Assembly (NCBI RefSeq): GCF_902498785.1
Contig: NZ_LR701494.1
Span: 991,022 to 1,055,021 of the forward strand
DNA: 64,000 bases
From: Sphingomonas sp. EC-HK361
GTDB lineage: Bacteria > Pseudomonadota > Alphaproteobacteria > Sphingomonadales > Sphingomonadaceae
Direction: 5' to 3'
Below the pieces are notes generated by a model that was not told the origin of the DNA, did no database searches, and saw only the letters and a program-made list of their open reading frames with translations. Position 1 is the stretch's first letter, and the number at the start of each line of letters is the position of its first letter. The position numbers and the translations under genes are program-made. Positions 1-9,169 of the stretch are shown here, piece after piece.

Positions 1-113
1 AGCAGCAGTTCGGCGCGCGCCATCGTCAGCAGCCCCGTCCAGCCCCCGGCATCCAGCCCCGCCACGGTTTCCGGACGGGTCAGCGCACGAGCGAGGAGGC
101 GCGCGTCGCTCAC
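1..113 (-). CDS. Nucleotidyltransferase-like protein, N-terminus only (HPr-rel-A cassette)
   Basis: Only the first 37 or so codons lie in the window; the gene runs off the left edge. It begins with GTG at 113-111, which overlaps the TGA of the upstream kinase gene as GTGA, so the two are translationally coupled. The visible peptide starts M-S-D-A-R-L-L-A-R-A-L and contains a Trp-Thr-Gly-Leu-Leu segment, which fits the helical N-terminus of the nucleotidyltransferases that follow HprK-related kinase A genes in sphingomonads. The catalytic region is not visible, so the family name rests mostly on context (inference). The operon is transcribed leftwards. Confidence 0.45.
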   Translation of the reverse strand, partial: MSDARLLARALTRPETVAGLDAGGWTGLLTMARAELL

Positions 114-955
114 GCCAGCGCCTCGACCGCGGCGATCCCGCTCGCCGTGTCGGGATAATCGATCGCCGTTGCCGGCACATCGGTGACGAAGCGCGTCAGC
201 GCTGCAAATCCCCGCTCGCCGAGCGCGACGTAGTTGGTCGACGCCTGGGTCAGCCGCACGAACGCCTCGCTGGGCGCAACGTCGCGCATGGCGCTTTCGA
301 ACCCGAAGCGCGGAAAGACCAGATGCGCTGGCAGCGCCGGCACCTCCATTGCCGCAAGCGCGCGGTCGTCGGGGCGCAGATGCCGGATATCACCTTTCGG
401 CGTCGCGGCCATCATCGGCCCCCATCGCCCCCCCGGCGCGGCAGCCGCCACGACGGCGATCGCCGCATTCTTCAGGCTGATCGCGCGCGGAAAGGCGTGG
501 ATCATCCCGGTCTCGGGCGAAAGCAGCGCGAACTCGTCCCCCATCAGCCGCCAGCCGCGCGTCATCAGCAGCGCGGCGAGCGTCGATTTGCCCGCACCGG
601 ATTCGCCCGTCAGCACGATCGCGCGGCCATCGCGCTCGACCGTGGCGGCGTGGAGCAGCAGATACTGGCGCTGGCCGATCGCCATCTGCAGGTTCATCGC
701 CATTTCCGCCGCCAGCAAGCCATGCGCGAGCGGCAACGGCGCGGCATCGGGGAGCGTGAAGTCGCCCGAAATCGCGACCTTGGGCCGAAGCCAGCGCCGC
801 CACGGCCGCGGCGCTTCCAGCCGAACGGTGAAATCGGCGATGTCGGGCTTCGGATAGCCCGTATAAAGCGCCTCGATCGCAGCGATCGGCGCGCGCCAGT
901 CGGACCCGACGCGAAAGCCCACCGGCCCGATCCGCACCGAAAAGGCGTGCCGCAT
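110..955 (-). CDS. HprK-related kinase A (HPr-rel-A system)
   Basis: Predicted 281-residue P-loop kinase related to the catalytic domain of HPr kinase/phosphorylase. A Walker A motif GESGAGKST lies near residue 115, after LLHAATVERDG, the usual HprK-like approach to the P-loop, and is followed by GDEFALLSPETG. There is no separate N-terminal HPr-sensing domain, as in the HprK-related kinases found in peptide-modification clusters. The ATG at 955 is preferred; it overlaps the TGA of the PqqD-like gene by one base (TGATG), though a GTG at 958 is possible. Its GTGA overlap with the next gene shows tight coupling. The substrate is unknown; a peptide or small protein encoded nearby is plausible (inference). 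Confidence 0.8.
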   Translation of the reverse strand: MRHAFSVRIGPVGFRVGSDWRAPIAAIEALYTGYPKPDIADFTVRLEAPRPWRRWLRPKVAISGDFTLPDAAPLPLAHGLLAAEMAMNLQMAIGQRQYLLLHAATVERDGRAIVLTGESGAGKSTLAALLMTRGWRLMGDEFALLSPETGMIHAFPRAISLKNAAIAVVAAAAPGGRWGPMMAATPKGDIRHLRPDDRALAAMEVPALPAHLVFPRFGFESAMRDVAPSEAFVRLTQASTNYVALGERGFAALTRFVTDVPATAIDYPDTASGIAAVEALA

Positions 956-1230
956 CACCGGGTCACCGCTTCCACCAGACCGGCGTCGATCAGCTCAGCC
1001 AGCCGCTCGGACAGCGCGTCGATTTCGCCAAGGTCGTAATCGGCCGCCAGCCGCGCGAGCAGTGCATCAGCCGATAGCGGCGCCTCGGCAAGCGCGGCCA
1101 GGATTTCCGGCGCGGGCGCGATGACGAGGTGCGTGGTGCCCGACGGGCGGTGGAAGATCGCGGTGAGAATGTCGAGCGTGATGCTGACCAACGCATCCGG
1201 CGGCGCGGCCCGGTATACGACCGCGCCCAT
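955..1230 (-). CDS. PqqD-family protein of the HPr-rel-A system
   Basis: A 91-residue protein of PqqD size. It has a short beta region (MGAVVYRAAP) and then helices rich in Leu/Ala, with the pattern ALLARLAADYDL...LSERLAELIDAGLVE, as in PqqD-like winged helix-turn-helix domains. Proteins of this fold (RiPP recognition elements) bind leader peptides and present them to modifying enzymes. It lies 5 bp downstream of a small Tat-leader protein and overlaps the kinase start, so the three probably form one transcript. The ATG at 1230 was chosen because a longer in-frame extension would overlap the upstream gene completely. Peptide binding is inferred from family and context. Confidence 0.7.
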   Translation of the reverse strand: MGAVVYRAAPPDALVSITLDILTAIFHRPSGTTHLVIAPAPEILAALAEAPLSADALLARLAADYDLGEIDALSERLAELIDAGLVEAVTR

Positions 1231-1235
1231 GCGTG

Positions 1236-1646
1236 TCAGCCGCGCGGCATCTGCAGCGATGCGAAACAGGTAAAGCCGCTCGTCCCGCGCTGGAGGCGGC
1301 GAATATAGTTCATATAGGCGCGGCTGCGCTGGCTGTCGTAACCGGGCAGCGAACCGCCCGTCGCCATCGCCTGGCGCACCGCCTCGCCCTTGATCGGACG
1401 CGGGGGCGCTGGAAAGGCGCCAGCGGTGTTCGCGGGAACCACCGTTCCGTCCGCCGCGATGTAGCTCCCCGCACGGCCAGCATCTGGCACCGGGATCTCG
1501 CATTGCAGGATCGATGCGTTGGTTTGCGCAAGCGCTGGCCGGATCGACACGACTGTTGCCGCACCCACCGCACCCAGCATCAGGGCACGGCGCCGCGTCG
1601 GGTGCGCATGGCCTGCCGGTGGGGTGCTGTCGGGTTCGTCGCTCAT
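1236..1646 (-). CDS. Small Tat-exported protein leading the HPr-rel-A cassette
   Basis: 136 residues, no recognised domain. Residues 1-17 are hydrophilic, then a twin-arginine-like motif (TRRRALMLGA), a hydrophobic segment and an Ala-Leu-Ala-Gln cleavage site near residue 40, so export by the Tat route is likely. The mature part has two cysteines (in ILQCEIP and FTCFASL), a Pro/Ala-rich middle and a C-terminal Arg-Gly. It is the first gene of the cassette and lies 5 bp before the PqqD-like gene. Its position and size make it a candidate substrate of the kinase/PqqD pair, but nothing in the sequence proves this; it could be an ordinary periplasmic accessory protein. Confidence 0.65.
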   Translation of the reverse strand: MSDEPDSTPPAGHAHPTRRRALMLGAVGAATVVSIRPALAQTNASILQCEIPVPDAGRAGSYIAADGTVVPANTAGAFPAPPRPIKGEAVRQAMATGGSLPGYDSQRSRAYMNYIRRLQRGTSGFTCFASLQMPRG

Positions 1647-1789
1647 GCCGGTCCTTTATGCGGCCCAAGCCCTTTCACAATCGTGCACGCCGGGCAAGCG
1701 CAGCGACAATCGCGTTCCAGCACGGGACAGCATCGGGCCACGTTCACCGGGAGTAGCCAGCAGCGCCGGCGCGGGCTAATCGCGCTGTC

Positions 1790-2989
1790 ATGCTTCAGGT
1801 GCCGGGCCGCTTCATCGTCGCGATCGCGCTGGTCGCCGTGGGCGCCGCCGCCAACCTGTTCCTGCCCGACGGCCTGCAATCCGCGCTCGTATCGCTGATC
1901 GCCGGGATCGCCGCGATCCTGGTCGTCGGGCTGATGGGGGACGAGGAGGACGCCGGCGCCGCCGTCAGCGATGTCGATCAGGCCCTCCACGCCGGTCCGC
2001 TCGACGAAGTGCTCGATGCCATTGCGGAACCGGTCCTGATCGTCAGCGAACGCCGCGTCGCTGCCGCCAATCGCGCCGCGATCGCACTGCTGGGCGGGCA
2101 TGTAATGGGCGAGGATGTGCGCACCGCAATCCGCCACCCCGCCGCAGCGGAGCGGCTGGCAAGCGACGCCGGCGACAGCACGCCAGTGCTGCTCGCCGGG
2201 CTAGGCGCGCCAGACCAGCGGTGGGAAATGCGCGTCACCTCGACGTCGGAAGGACTTAGTGTCGTCCACCTGATCGACCAGAGCGCGCGCCACGCCGCCG
2301 AGCAGATGCGGGTCGATTTCGTCGCTAACGCCAGCCACGAGCTGCGCACGCCGCTCGCCTCGATCCTCGGTTATGTCGAGACGTTGCGCGACGAGGCGGG
2401 CGAGGATGCAGAGGTCCGCGACCGTTTCCTGAAAATCATGTTCGACGAGGCGCGGCGGATGCAGCGGCTTGTCGATGACCTCATTTCTCTCTCGCGGATC
2501 GAATCGGAAAAGCACCGCCCTCCGGAGCGCGCGATCGATCTCGCCGAGCTGATCGAGGGGGTGCGCGACGAACTCGCCAACGATCACGGCGCGCGCGGAC
2601 AGGATATCGTCCTCGAGGCGCCCGCCACCTCGCCGCGCGTCACCGGCGACGAGACGCAAGTGTCGCAGGTCCTCCACAACATCATCGGCAATGCGATGAA
2701 ATATGGCCGCCCCGGCACACCGATCCGCATCACCCTCTCGTCCCCCGCGGGCGGGATGGTGCGGCTGACCGTCGCCGACGAAGGCGAAGGCATCGCGGCC
2801 GAGCACCTCCCGCGGCTGACCGAACGCTTCTACCGCGTCGATGCAGGGCGCAGCCGCGCGCTTGGCGGGACCGGACTCGGCCTTGCGATCGTCAAGCACA
2901 TCGTCGAGCGGCATCGCGGACGGCTGGAAATCGCGAGCACGCCCGGCGTCGGCACGCGCGTATCGATCCTGCTGCCGGTCACCGCCTGA
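1790..2989 (+). CDS. phoR: Phosphate regulon sensor histidine kinase PhoR
   Basis: 399-residue membrane sensor kinase that phosphorylates PhoB when phosphate is scarce. Two hydrophobic helices (about residues 7-24 and 29-48) anchor it, a PAS-like region covers about 65-165, and the HisKA domain carries ANASHELRTPLASI with the phospho-acceptor His at about 183. The ATP-binding domain shows an N box (HNIIGNAMKYG), G1 (DEGEGIA), an F box (ERFYRVD) and G2 (GGTGLGLAIVK). It is the first gene of the phoR-pstSCAB-phoU-phoB block and is separated from pstS by a Pho box. Lack of a large periplasmic loop is usual for PhoR, which senses through the Pst transporter and PhoU. Confidence 0.93.
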   Translation: MLQVPGRFIVAIALVAVGAAANLFLPDGLQSALVSLIAGIAAILVVGLMGDEEDAGAAVSDVDQALHAGPLDEVLDAIAEPVLIVSERRVAAANRAAIALLGGHVMGEDVRTAIRHPAAAERLASDAGDSTPVLLAGLGAPDQRWEMRVTSTSEGLSVVHLIDQSARHAAEQMRVDFVANASHELRTPLASILGYVETLRDEAGEDAEVRDRFLKIMFDEARRMQRLVDDLISLSRIESEKHRPPERAIDLAELIEGVRDELANDHGARGQDIVLEAPATSPRVTGDETQVSQVLHNIIGNAMKYGRPGTPIRITLSSPAGGMVRLTVADEGEGIAAEHLPRLTERFYRVDAGRSRALGGTGLGLAIVKHIVERHRGRLEIASTPGVGTRVSILLPVTA

Positions 2990-3022
2990 TCGGCGGCGGG
3001 CATCGGGTCACGACCCCAAACG

Positions 3023-3051
3023 CTGTCATCAATCCGTAACGGGAATGTCAC
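3023..3051 (+). promoter_or_regulatory. Pho box (PhoB-binding direct repeats) upstream of pstS
   Basis: Three 7-base direct repeats spaced by exactly 4 bases: CTGTCAT at 3023-3029, CCGTAAC at 3034-3040 and ATGTCAC at 3045-3051. The first is a perfect match to the Pho box half-site, and the 11-base period is the signature of PhoB sites. It lies 84 bp before the pstS start codon and so should drive pstSCAB-phoU-phoB under phosphate starvation. Confidence 0.85.
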
Positions 3052-3135
3052 ACAGCAGCCGGACCCGGCGGGTAACTGCCCCGACTCATGGGCTTCGATT
3101 GAGCGGAGCCGTCCACGGATCGAACCATCGCGCCT

Positions 3136-4209
3136 ATGCTCCGTTCCTTCGCCCTTCCCGCCTGCCTGGGTGTGGCCGCGCTTGCCGCATTCGTGCCGGC
3201 GTTGGTCGGCGGGTCGCTGCGCGATCAGGCGAATGGCGGCGGCGTCGGGTCGCGGGCGCAAATCCGCGCGGTAGGCTCCTCCACCGTCTACCCCTTCACG
3301 ACGATCGTCGCAGAACAGTGGCTCGCCAGCGCCCCCGATGCGCGCGCGCCGGTGATCGAATCGACCGGCACTGGCGCAGGGATGAAGCTGTTCTGCGCCG
3401 GCATCGGCGCGGCGCATCCGGATATCGCCGACGCATCGCGCCGGATGAAGCCGGCCGAGCTGCAGACCTGCGCGAAGAACGGTGCCGGCGAGGTGCTGGA
3501 AATCCAGGTCGGGATCGACGGCATCGCCTTTGCCGAGGCGAAGAACGGCCCGGCGATGCAGCTGACCCCGGCCGATCTCTACCGGGCGCTCGCCGCCGCC
3601 CCGCTCGGGCACCCAAACACCGCGCGGACGTGGCGTGACGTGAACCCAGCGCTCCCGGCCGTTCCGATCCAGGTTTACGGCCCGCCCTCGACCAGCGGCA
3701 CGCGCGATGCGCTGGCGGAGCTGATCCTGAAGCGCGGTTGCGAGGATACCGATCCGTCCGCCAAGTCGCTAAAGGACGACGCCTTGGCCGCGCGCTGCAC
3801 GCGAGTCCGTGAGGACGGCGCTTATGTCGATGCCGGCGAGAACGACAACCTGATCGTCCAGAAGCTGCAATCGAACCCCAATGCGATCGGCGTCTTCGGC
3901 TACAGCTACCTCGAAGAGAATGCGAACGCGGTGAACGGCGTGCCGATCAGCGGGGTGAAGCCCACTTATGACAGCATCGCATCGGGCGCCTATCCCGGAT
4001 CGCGGCCGCTCTACATCTATGTGAAGAAGGCGCATCTCGGCGCGATCCCGGGCCTGCGCCGCTTCGTCGTTGCCTACACGACATTATGGGGACCGGACGG
4101 CCCGCTGGTGAAGCGCGGGCTCATCGCCGCCCCGCCCGCGATCCGCGCCCGCTCAGCGGAGATCGTCCGGACCGAGCAAACGCTGACCGCGCAGGACCTC
4201 GGCGCGTGA
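3136..4209 (+). CDS. pstS: Phosphate ABC transporter substrate-binding protein PstS
   Basis: 357-residue periplasmic phosphate-binding protein. A hydrophobic export segment (FALPACLGVAALAAFVPAL) is followed by the family motifs VGSSTVYPFT near residue 56, ESTGTGAGMKLFC, SRRMKP, and PPSTSGTRDALAEL near residue 196, whose Ser/Thr/Arg residues contact phosphate in the family. ATG 3136 was chosen as the first start after the Pho box. The stop overlaps the GTG of pstC (GTGA). It delivers phosphate to the PstCAB complex and is expected to be the most strongly phosphate-regulated gene of the operon. Confidence 0.93.
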   Translation: MLRSFALPACLGVAALAAFVPALVGGSLRDQANGGGVGSRAQIRAVGSSTVYPFTTIVAEQWLASAPDARAPVIESTGTGAGMKLFCAGIGAAHPDIADASRRMKPAELQTCAKNGAGEVLEIQVGIDGIAFAEAKNGPAMQLTPADLYRALAAAPLGHPNTARTWRDVNPALPAVPIQVYGPPSTSGTRDALAELILKRGCEDTDPSAKSLKDDALAARCTRVREDGAYVDAGENDNLIVQKLQSNPNAIGVFGYSYLEENANAVNGVPISGVKPTYDSIASGAYPGSRPLYIYVKKAHLGAIPGLRRFVVAYTTLWGPDGPLVKRGLIAAPPAIRARSAEIVRTEQTLTAQDLGA

Positions 4210-5585
4210 GCGGCCCCGTCCTCCTGTTCCTGATCCTCGGCCTCGGCCTCATCGCCTGGCTCGCCGGGCGCGCGCGCGCGGTGCAGGGGCGCCGGGTCAG
4301 CGGATCGAAACGGTTCAGCTCGCTCCCCGGCCATCACGGCTGGTTCGTCGCGCTGTGGACGGTGCTGCCGCCGCTCGTCTTTCTCGGCATCTGGGCCTTC
4401 ACCTCGCCCGCGATGGTGACCAACGCGGTGCTTCAGGCGCCGTCCGCCGCGCAGCTGCCGGCGCCGGGGTTCGAGCGCGCCGCGATCCTCTCCGAAGCCC
4501 GCGCGCTTGCGAATGGCGCGACCTACGGCGCCTTCCACCCGCTCGCCGAGCTGCTCTCGCCGGCCTATGCCGCGGCACAGGCGCGCTACGACTGGATCGC
4601 GACCGCGCTGTCGATCCTCTTCGCCTTTGCAGGCGGCGCCCTCGCCTTCCTGATGGTCCGCCCCGGCTTCGGCGCGCGGACGCGGGTGGAACGGGTCATC
4701 ATGGGGCTGCTGCTCTCCGCCTCGCTCATCGCGATCCTGACGACGGTCGGCATCGTCGTGTCGCTGCTCTACGAAAGCATCCGCTTCTTCCATATCGTGC
4801 CGATCGGCGATTTCCTGTTCGGCACGCACTGGAGCCCGCAGGTTATCGATGCGCGCGATCCGGGCGCCAACCTGGGCGCGGTGCCGCTATTCTGGGGCAC
4901 GTTCTTCATCGGCGCGATCATCGCGATGGCGGTCGCGATCCCGTTCGGGCTGATGAGCGCGATCTATCTCACCCAATATGCGCGCAACACCACGCGCAAG
5001 TGGATGAAGCCGCTGCTCGAGATCCTCGCCGGCGTGCCGACCGTCGTCTACGGCTATTTCGCCGCGCTGACGGTGGCGCCCGCGGTGCGCGACTTCGCGG
5101 TGTCGGTCGGCATCACCTGGGCCAGTTCGGAAAGCGCGCTTGCCGCGGGCGTCGTCATGGGGGTGATGATCATCCCGTTCGTCTCCTCGATGGCGGACGA
5201 TTCGCTGTCCGCGGTGCCCGCATCGATGCGCGACGGCAGCCTGGCGATGGGCGCAACCCCGTCCGAGACGATCCGCCGCGTGCTCGTGCCCGCAGCACTC
5301 CCCGGCGTCGTCGGCGGCGTTCTCCTCGCGATCAGCCGCGCGATCGGCGAAACGATGATCGTCGTCATGGCGGCATCGGGCGTCGCGACGCTGACCGCGA
5401 ACCCGTTCGCCAGCGCCACCACCGTCACCAAGCAGATCGTCGACCTGCTGACCGGCGAGGCCGAGTTCGACAGCGCGAAAACGCTCGCCGCGTTCGCCTT
5501 GGGGCTGACACTGTTTATCATCACCCTCCTGCTCAACATCATCGCGCTCGTCGTGGTGAAGCGGTATCGTGAAGCCTATGACTGA
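4206..5585 (+). CDS. pstC: Phosphate ABC transporter permease PstC
   Basis: 459-residue inner-membrane permease. The start is GTG 4206, sharing GTGA with the pstS stop; an upstream in-frame extension would lie inside pstS and was rejected. The N-terminus has hydrophobic helices (VLLFLILGLGLIAWLAG, then FVALWTVLPPLVFLGIWAF) and a periplasmic segment. The C-terminal MetI-like domain starts near residue 235 and contains EILAGVPTVVYGYFAALT and the coupling-helix pattern GATPSETIRRVLVPAALPG. The long N-terminal portion compared with the roughly 320-residue E. coli protein is the usual alphaproteobacterial form. It pairs with PstA. Confidence 0.92.
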   Translation: MSGPVLLFLILGLGLIAWLAGRARAVQGRRVSGSKRFSSLPGHHGWFVALWTVLPPLVFLGIWAFTSPAMVTNAVLQAPSAAQLPAPGFERAAILSEARALANGATYGAFHPLAELLSPAYAAAQARYDWIATALSILFAFAGGALAFLMVRPGFGARTRVERVIMGLLLSASLIAILTTVGIVVSLLYESIRFFHIVPIGDFLFGTHWSPQVIDARDPGANLGAVPLFWGTFFIGAIIAMAVAIPFGLMSAIYLTQYARNTTRKWMKPLLEILAGVPTVVYGYFAALTVAPAVRDFAVSVGITWASSESALAAGVVMGVMIIPFVSSMADDSLSAVPASMRDGSLAMGATPSETIRRVLVPAALPGVVGGVLLAISRAIGETMIVVMAASGVATLTANPFASATTVTKQIVDLLTGEAEFDSAKTLAAFALGLTLFIITLLLNIIALVVVKRYREAYD

Positions 5586-6857
5586 CGCCCGCATGGCCCA
5601 GCCGGGCGTAAGTCGCGCGCCCACAGACTGGAAGACCAGGGCGATGCAGCGCCGCATCCGCCAGCGCTATGCGGCGGAACGGCGCTTCCGCCTGCTCGGA
5701 CTCGGCGCGGTCGTCGGTTCGGCGGCCTTCCTCGCCTTTCTGCTCGTCACGATGTTCGCGCAAGGTCTGCCCGGCTTCACCGAAACGCGCATCGCGCTGC
5801 CGATCGATCTGCCCGCGGCTGGCGTATCGCTCGATCCGGCGCGGCTGCGCGGAACGGGCGCCGATCTGGCGCTGACCGGCGCGGGGCTGGAAGGCGCGGT
5901 CGATGCAGCCGCAAGCGCTGCCTATCCGAACGATGGCGGCGCGGCGCTCCTGTCGGACGGCGCATGGACGGTCGTGCGCGACGCGGTGAAGCGTGACCCC
6001 TCGCTCCTCACGCGCCGCGCGATCATCGACGTGCCCGCCGCCAGCGAGATCGACATCGCCAACAAGGGCGACGGCGCGCCCGAAGCGGAGACGCAGGTCC
6101 GCCAGTTGCAGGCCCGCGGCGTCCTGTCGCGCGGGCTCAACACCGGTTTCTTCGGCGCGTCCGATTCGACCGACCCGACCCGCGTCGGCATCTGGGGCGC
6201 GTTCAAGGGATCGCTGCTGACGATGCTCGTCACGCTCGCGATCGCCTTTCCCGTGGGCGTGCTCTCCGCGCTTTATCTCGAGGAATATGCGCCGCGGAAC
6301 TGCTGGACCGACCTGATCGAGGTCTCGATCAACAACCTCGCCGCGGTGCCATCGATCATCTTCGGCCTGCTCGGCCTTGCAGTGTTCCTCGGCACGTTCG
6401 GGCTGCCACGCTCCGCCCCGATCGTCGGTGGCCTGACGCTCGCGCTGATGACGATGCCCGTCATCGTCATCGCCGGCCGCAACGCGATCAAGGGCGTGCC
6501 GCCGTCGATCCGCGATGCCGCACTCGGCGTCGGCGCGTCGCCGGTGCAGGTCGTGTTCCACCACGTCCTGCCGCTCGCGCTGCCCGGCATCCTGACCGGG
6601 ACGATCATCGGCATGGCGCGTGCGCTGGGCGAAACCGCGCCGCTCCTGATGATCGGCATGCGCGCCTTCATCGCCTCCCCGCCCGAGGGCCTGCGCGATC
6701 CCGCGACCGCGCTGCCGGTGCAGATTTTTCTGTGGTCCGACGAGGTCAATCGCGGCTTTGTGGAAAAGACGTCGGCGGCGATCATCGTCCTGCTCGTCTT
6801 CCTGCTCGCGATGAACGGGATCGCCATCTACCTCCGCAACAAGTTCGAGACACGCTG

Positions 6858-6861
<4 letters not shown>
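5578..6861 (+). CDS. pstA: Phosphate ABC transporter permease PstA (with N-terminal DUF3333-type region)
   Basis: 427-residue permease. ATG 5578 overlaps the end of pstC by 8 bases; GTG 5569 is an alternative three codons upstream. After a basic N-terminus there is one membrane helix ([19 protein letters not shown]), a long periplasmic region of about 170 residues typical of alphaproteobacterial PstA, then the MetI-like domain with [19 protein letters not shown] and the coupling pattern [19 protein letters not shown]. The stop overlaps the pstB GTG (GTGA). With PstC it forms the membrane channel for phosphate uptake. Confidence 0.91.
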
Positions 6862-7628
<767 letters not shown>

Positions 7629-7653
7629 GTAGCGACGGCTGAGGAGCAGGCAC

Positions 7654-8346
7654 ATGGCAACCGGCCAGGAACATACGGTCAAGGCCTTCGACACAGATAT
7701 CGGCCAGCTTCGCGGGCTGATCTCGCAGATGGGCGGGCTTGCCGAGGAAGCGATCGCGAGCGCGATGCTGTCGCTCCAGCGCAACGATCTGGCGCTTGCC
7801 CAGCGCGTTCGCGCCGCCGACAAGCAGATCGACGTGATCGAAAGCGAGGTCGAGCGGACCTGCGTGCGGATCATCGCGCTGCGCGCACCGATGGCGAACG
7901 ACCTGCGCGAGGTGGTCGCCGCGCTGAAGATCGCCGCGGTCGTCGAACGGATCGGCGACTATGCCAAGAACATCGCCAAGCGCGTGCCGCAGATCGAGAG
8001 CGAACACCGGATCGAGCCGATCTCGATCCTTCCCGCGATGGCGGAAATGGCCTCGCGGATGGTCCGCGAGGCGCTCGACGCGTTCGCCGCGCGTGACGCC
8101 GAGGCGGCGGTGCGTGTGCAGGAAGCGGACAACGCGCTCGACGATTTCTACGACAGCATCTTCCGCACCCTCGTCACCCACATGGTCGAGAATCCCAAGA
8201 CGATCGGCCAGGTCGCGCATCTCCTGTTCGTCGCCAAGAACCTGGAACGCATCGGCGATCACGCGACCAACGTCGCCGAAATGGTCTATTTCGCCGCCAC
8301 CGGCACCCAAATGGCCGAGCGCGACCGCTCGACCCGTACCGCCTGA
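7654..8346 (+). CDS. phoU: Phosphate signalling protein PhoU
   Basis: 230-residue all-helical protein with the two PhoU repeats. Each has the metal-contact pattern ending E/D-x-x-x-D-x-x-x-N: ERIGDYAKNIAKR in the first half and ERIGDHATNVAEM near the C-terminus. It opens with HTVKAFDTDIGQLRGLI, as usual. It lies 25 bp after pstB and 10 bp before phoB. PhoU links the Pst transporter to PhoR and switches the regulon off when phosphate is plentiful. Confidence 0.94.
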   Translation: MATGQEHTVKAFDTDIGQLRGLISQMGGLAEEAIASAMLSLQRNDLALAQRVRAADKQIDVIESEVERTCVRIIALRAPMANDLREVVAALKIAAVVERIGDYAKNIAKRVPQIESEHRIEPISILPAMAEMASRMVREALDAFAARDAEAAVRVQEADNALDDFYDSIFRTLVTHMVENPKTIGQVAHLLFVAKNLERIGDHATNVAEMVYFAATGTQMAERDRSTRTA

Positions 8347-8356
8347 GGAGACTCTT

Positions 8357-9049
8357 ATGGCCCGCGCCCGCATGCTGCTCGTCGAGGACGACGCCGCGCT
8401 TGCCGAACTGCTGATCTGGCACTTCAAGCGCGAGGAGTTCGATGTCGCGCACACGATCGACGGCGAGGAGGCGCTGCTGCTCGCCAAGGAGCATACGCCC
8501 GACATCGTCCTGCTCGACTGGATGGTCGAGGGCCTGTCCGGCATCGAGGTCTGCCGCCGCCTGCGCCGCGCGGCCGAGACGCAGAACGTGCCGATCATCA
8601 TGCTGACCGCGCGTGGCGAGGAAGAGGACCGCGTCCGCGGCCTCGAAACCGGCGCCGACGATTACGTGACCAAGCCGTTCAGCCCCCGCGAACTGGTCGC
8701 CCGCGTCGGCGCCGTGCTCCGCCGCGTTCGCCCCGCGCTTGCTGGCGAGGCGCTGATTTACGGCGATCTCGAGATGGACACCGTCGGTCACAAGGTCCGC
8801 CGCGGCGGCGACTTCGTGCCGCTCGGGCCGACCGAGTTTCGCCTGCTCAAGCATTTCCTCGAGCATCCCGGCCATGTCTTCTCGCGCGAGCGCCTGCTCG
8901 ACAGCGTATGGGGCCACGACAGCGATATCGAGAGCCGGACCGTCGACGTCCACATCCGCCGCCTGCGCAAGGCGATCAACGGCGACGGCAGGCCCGACAT
9001 CATCCGGACGGTCCGTTCGGCGGGTTATGCGCTCGATTCGGGTGCCTGA
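8357..9049 (+). CDS. phoB: Phosphate regulon response regulator PhoB
   Basis: 230-residue OmpR/PhoB-family regulator. The receiver domain shows LVEDD at residues 8-12, the phospho-acceptor Asp54 in IVLLDWM, Thr in IIMLTARG, and Lys in VTKPFSPREL. The winged-helix domain has GPTEFRLLKHFLEHPG, FSRERLLDSVWG and SRTVDVHIRRLRKAI. ATG 8357 sits just after GAGGAG; a longer open frame running back into phoU is not real. It should bind the Pho box at 3023-3051. That phoB ends the operon and phoR begins it is the standard alphaproteobacterial order. Confidence 0.94.
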   Translation: MARARMLLVEDDAALAELLIWHFKREEFDVAHTIDGEEALLLAKEHTPDIVLLDWMVEGLSGIEVCRRLRRAAETQNVPIIMLTARGEEEDRVRGLETGADDYVTKPFSPRELVARVGAVLRRVRPALAGEALIYGDLEMDTVGHKVRRGGDFVPLGPTEFRLLKHFLEHPGHVFSRERLLDSVWGHDSDIESRTVDVHIRRLRKAINGDGRPDIIRTVRSAGYALDSGA

Positions 9050-9169
9050 GGAAAGGCGAATCTCCTGAATCTTTGAATCGCCAGCGAAACGAAGGAGCCA
9101 AGTGCGAACTAGTGCGTTGGGAGCCAGCGCATACGACGCAATTCGTGCTCTTTACGAGGAGAGTCAGGC

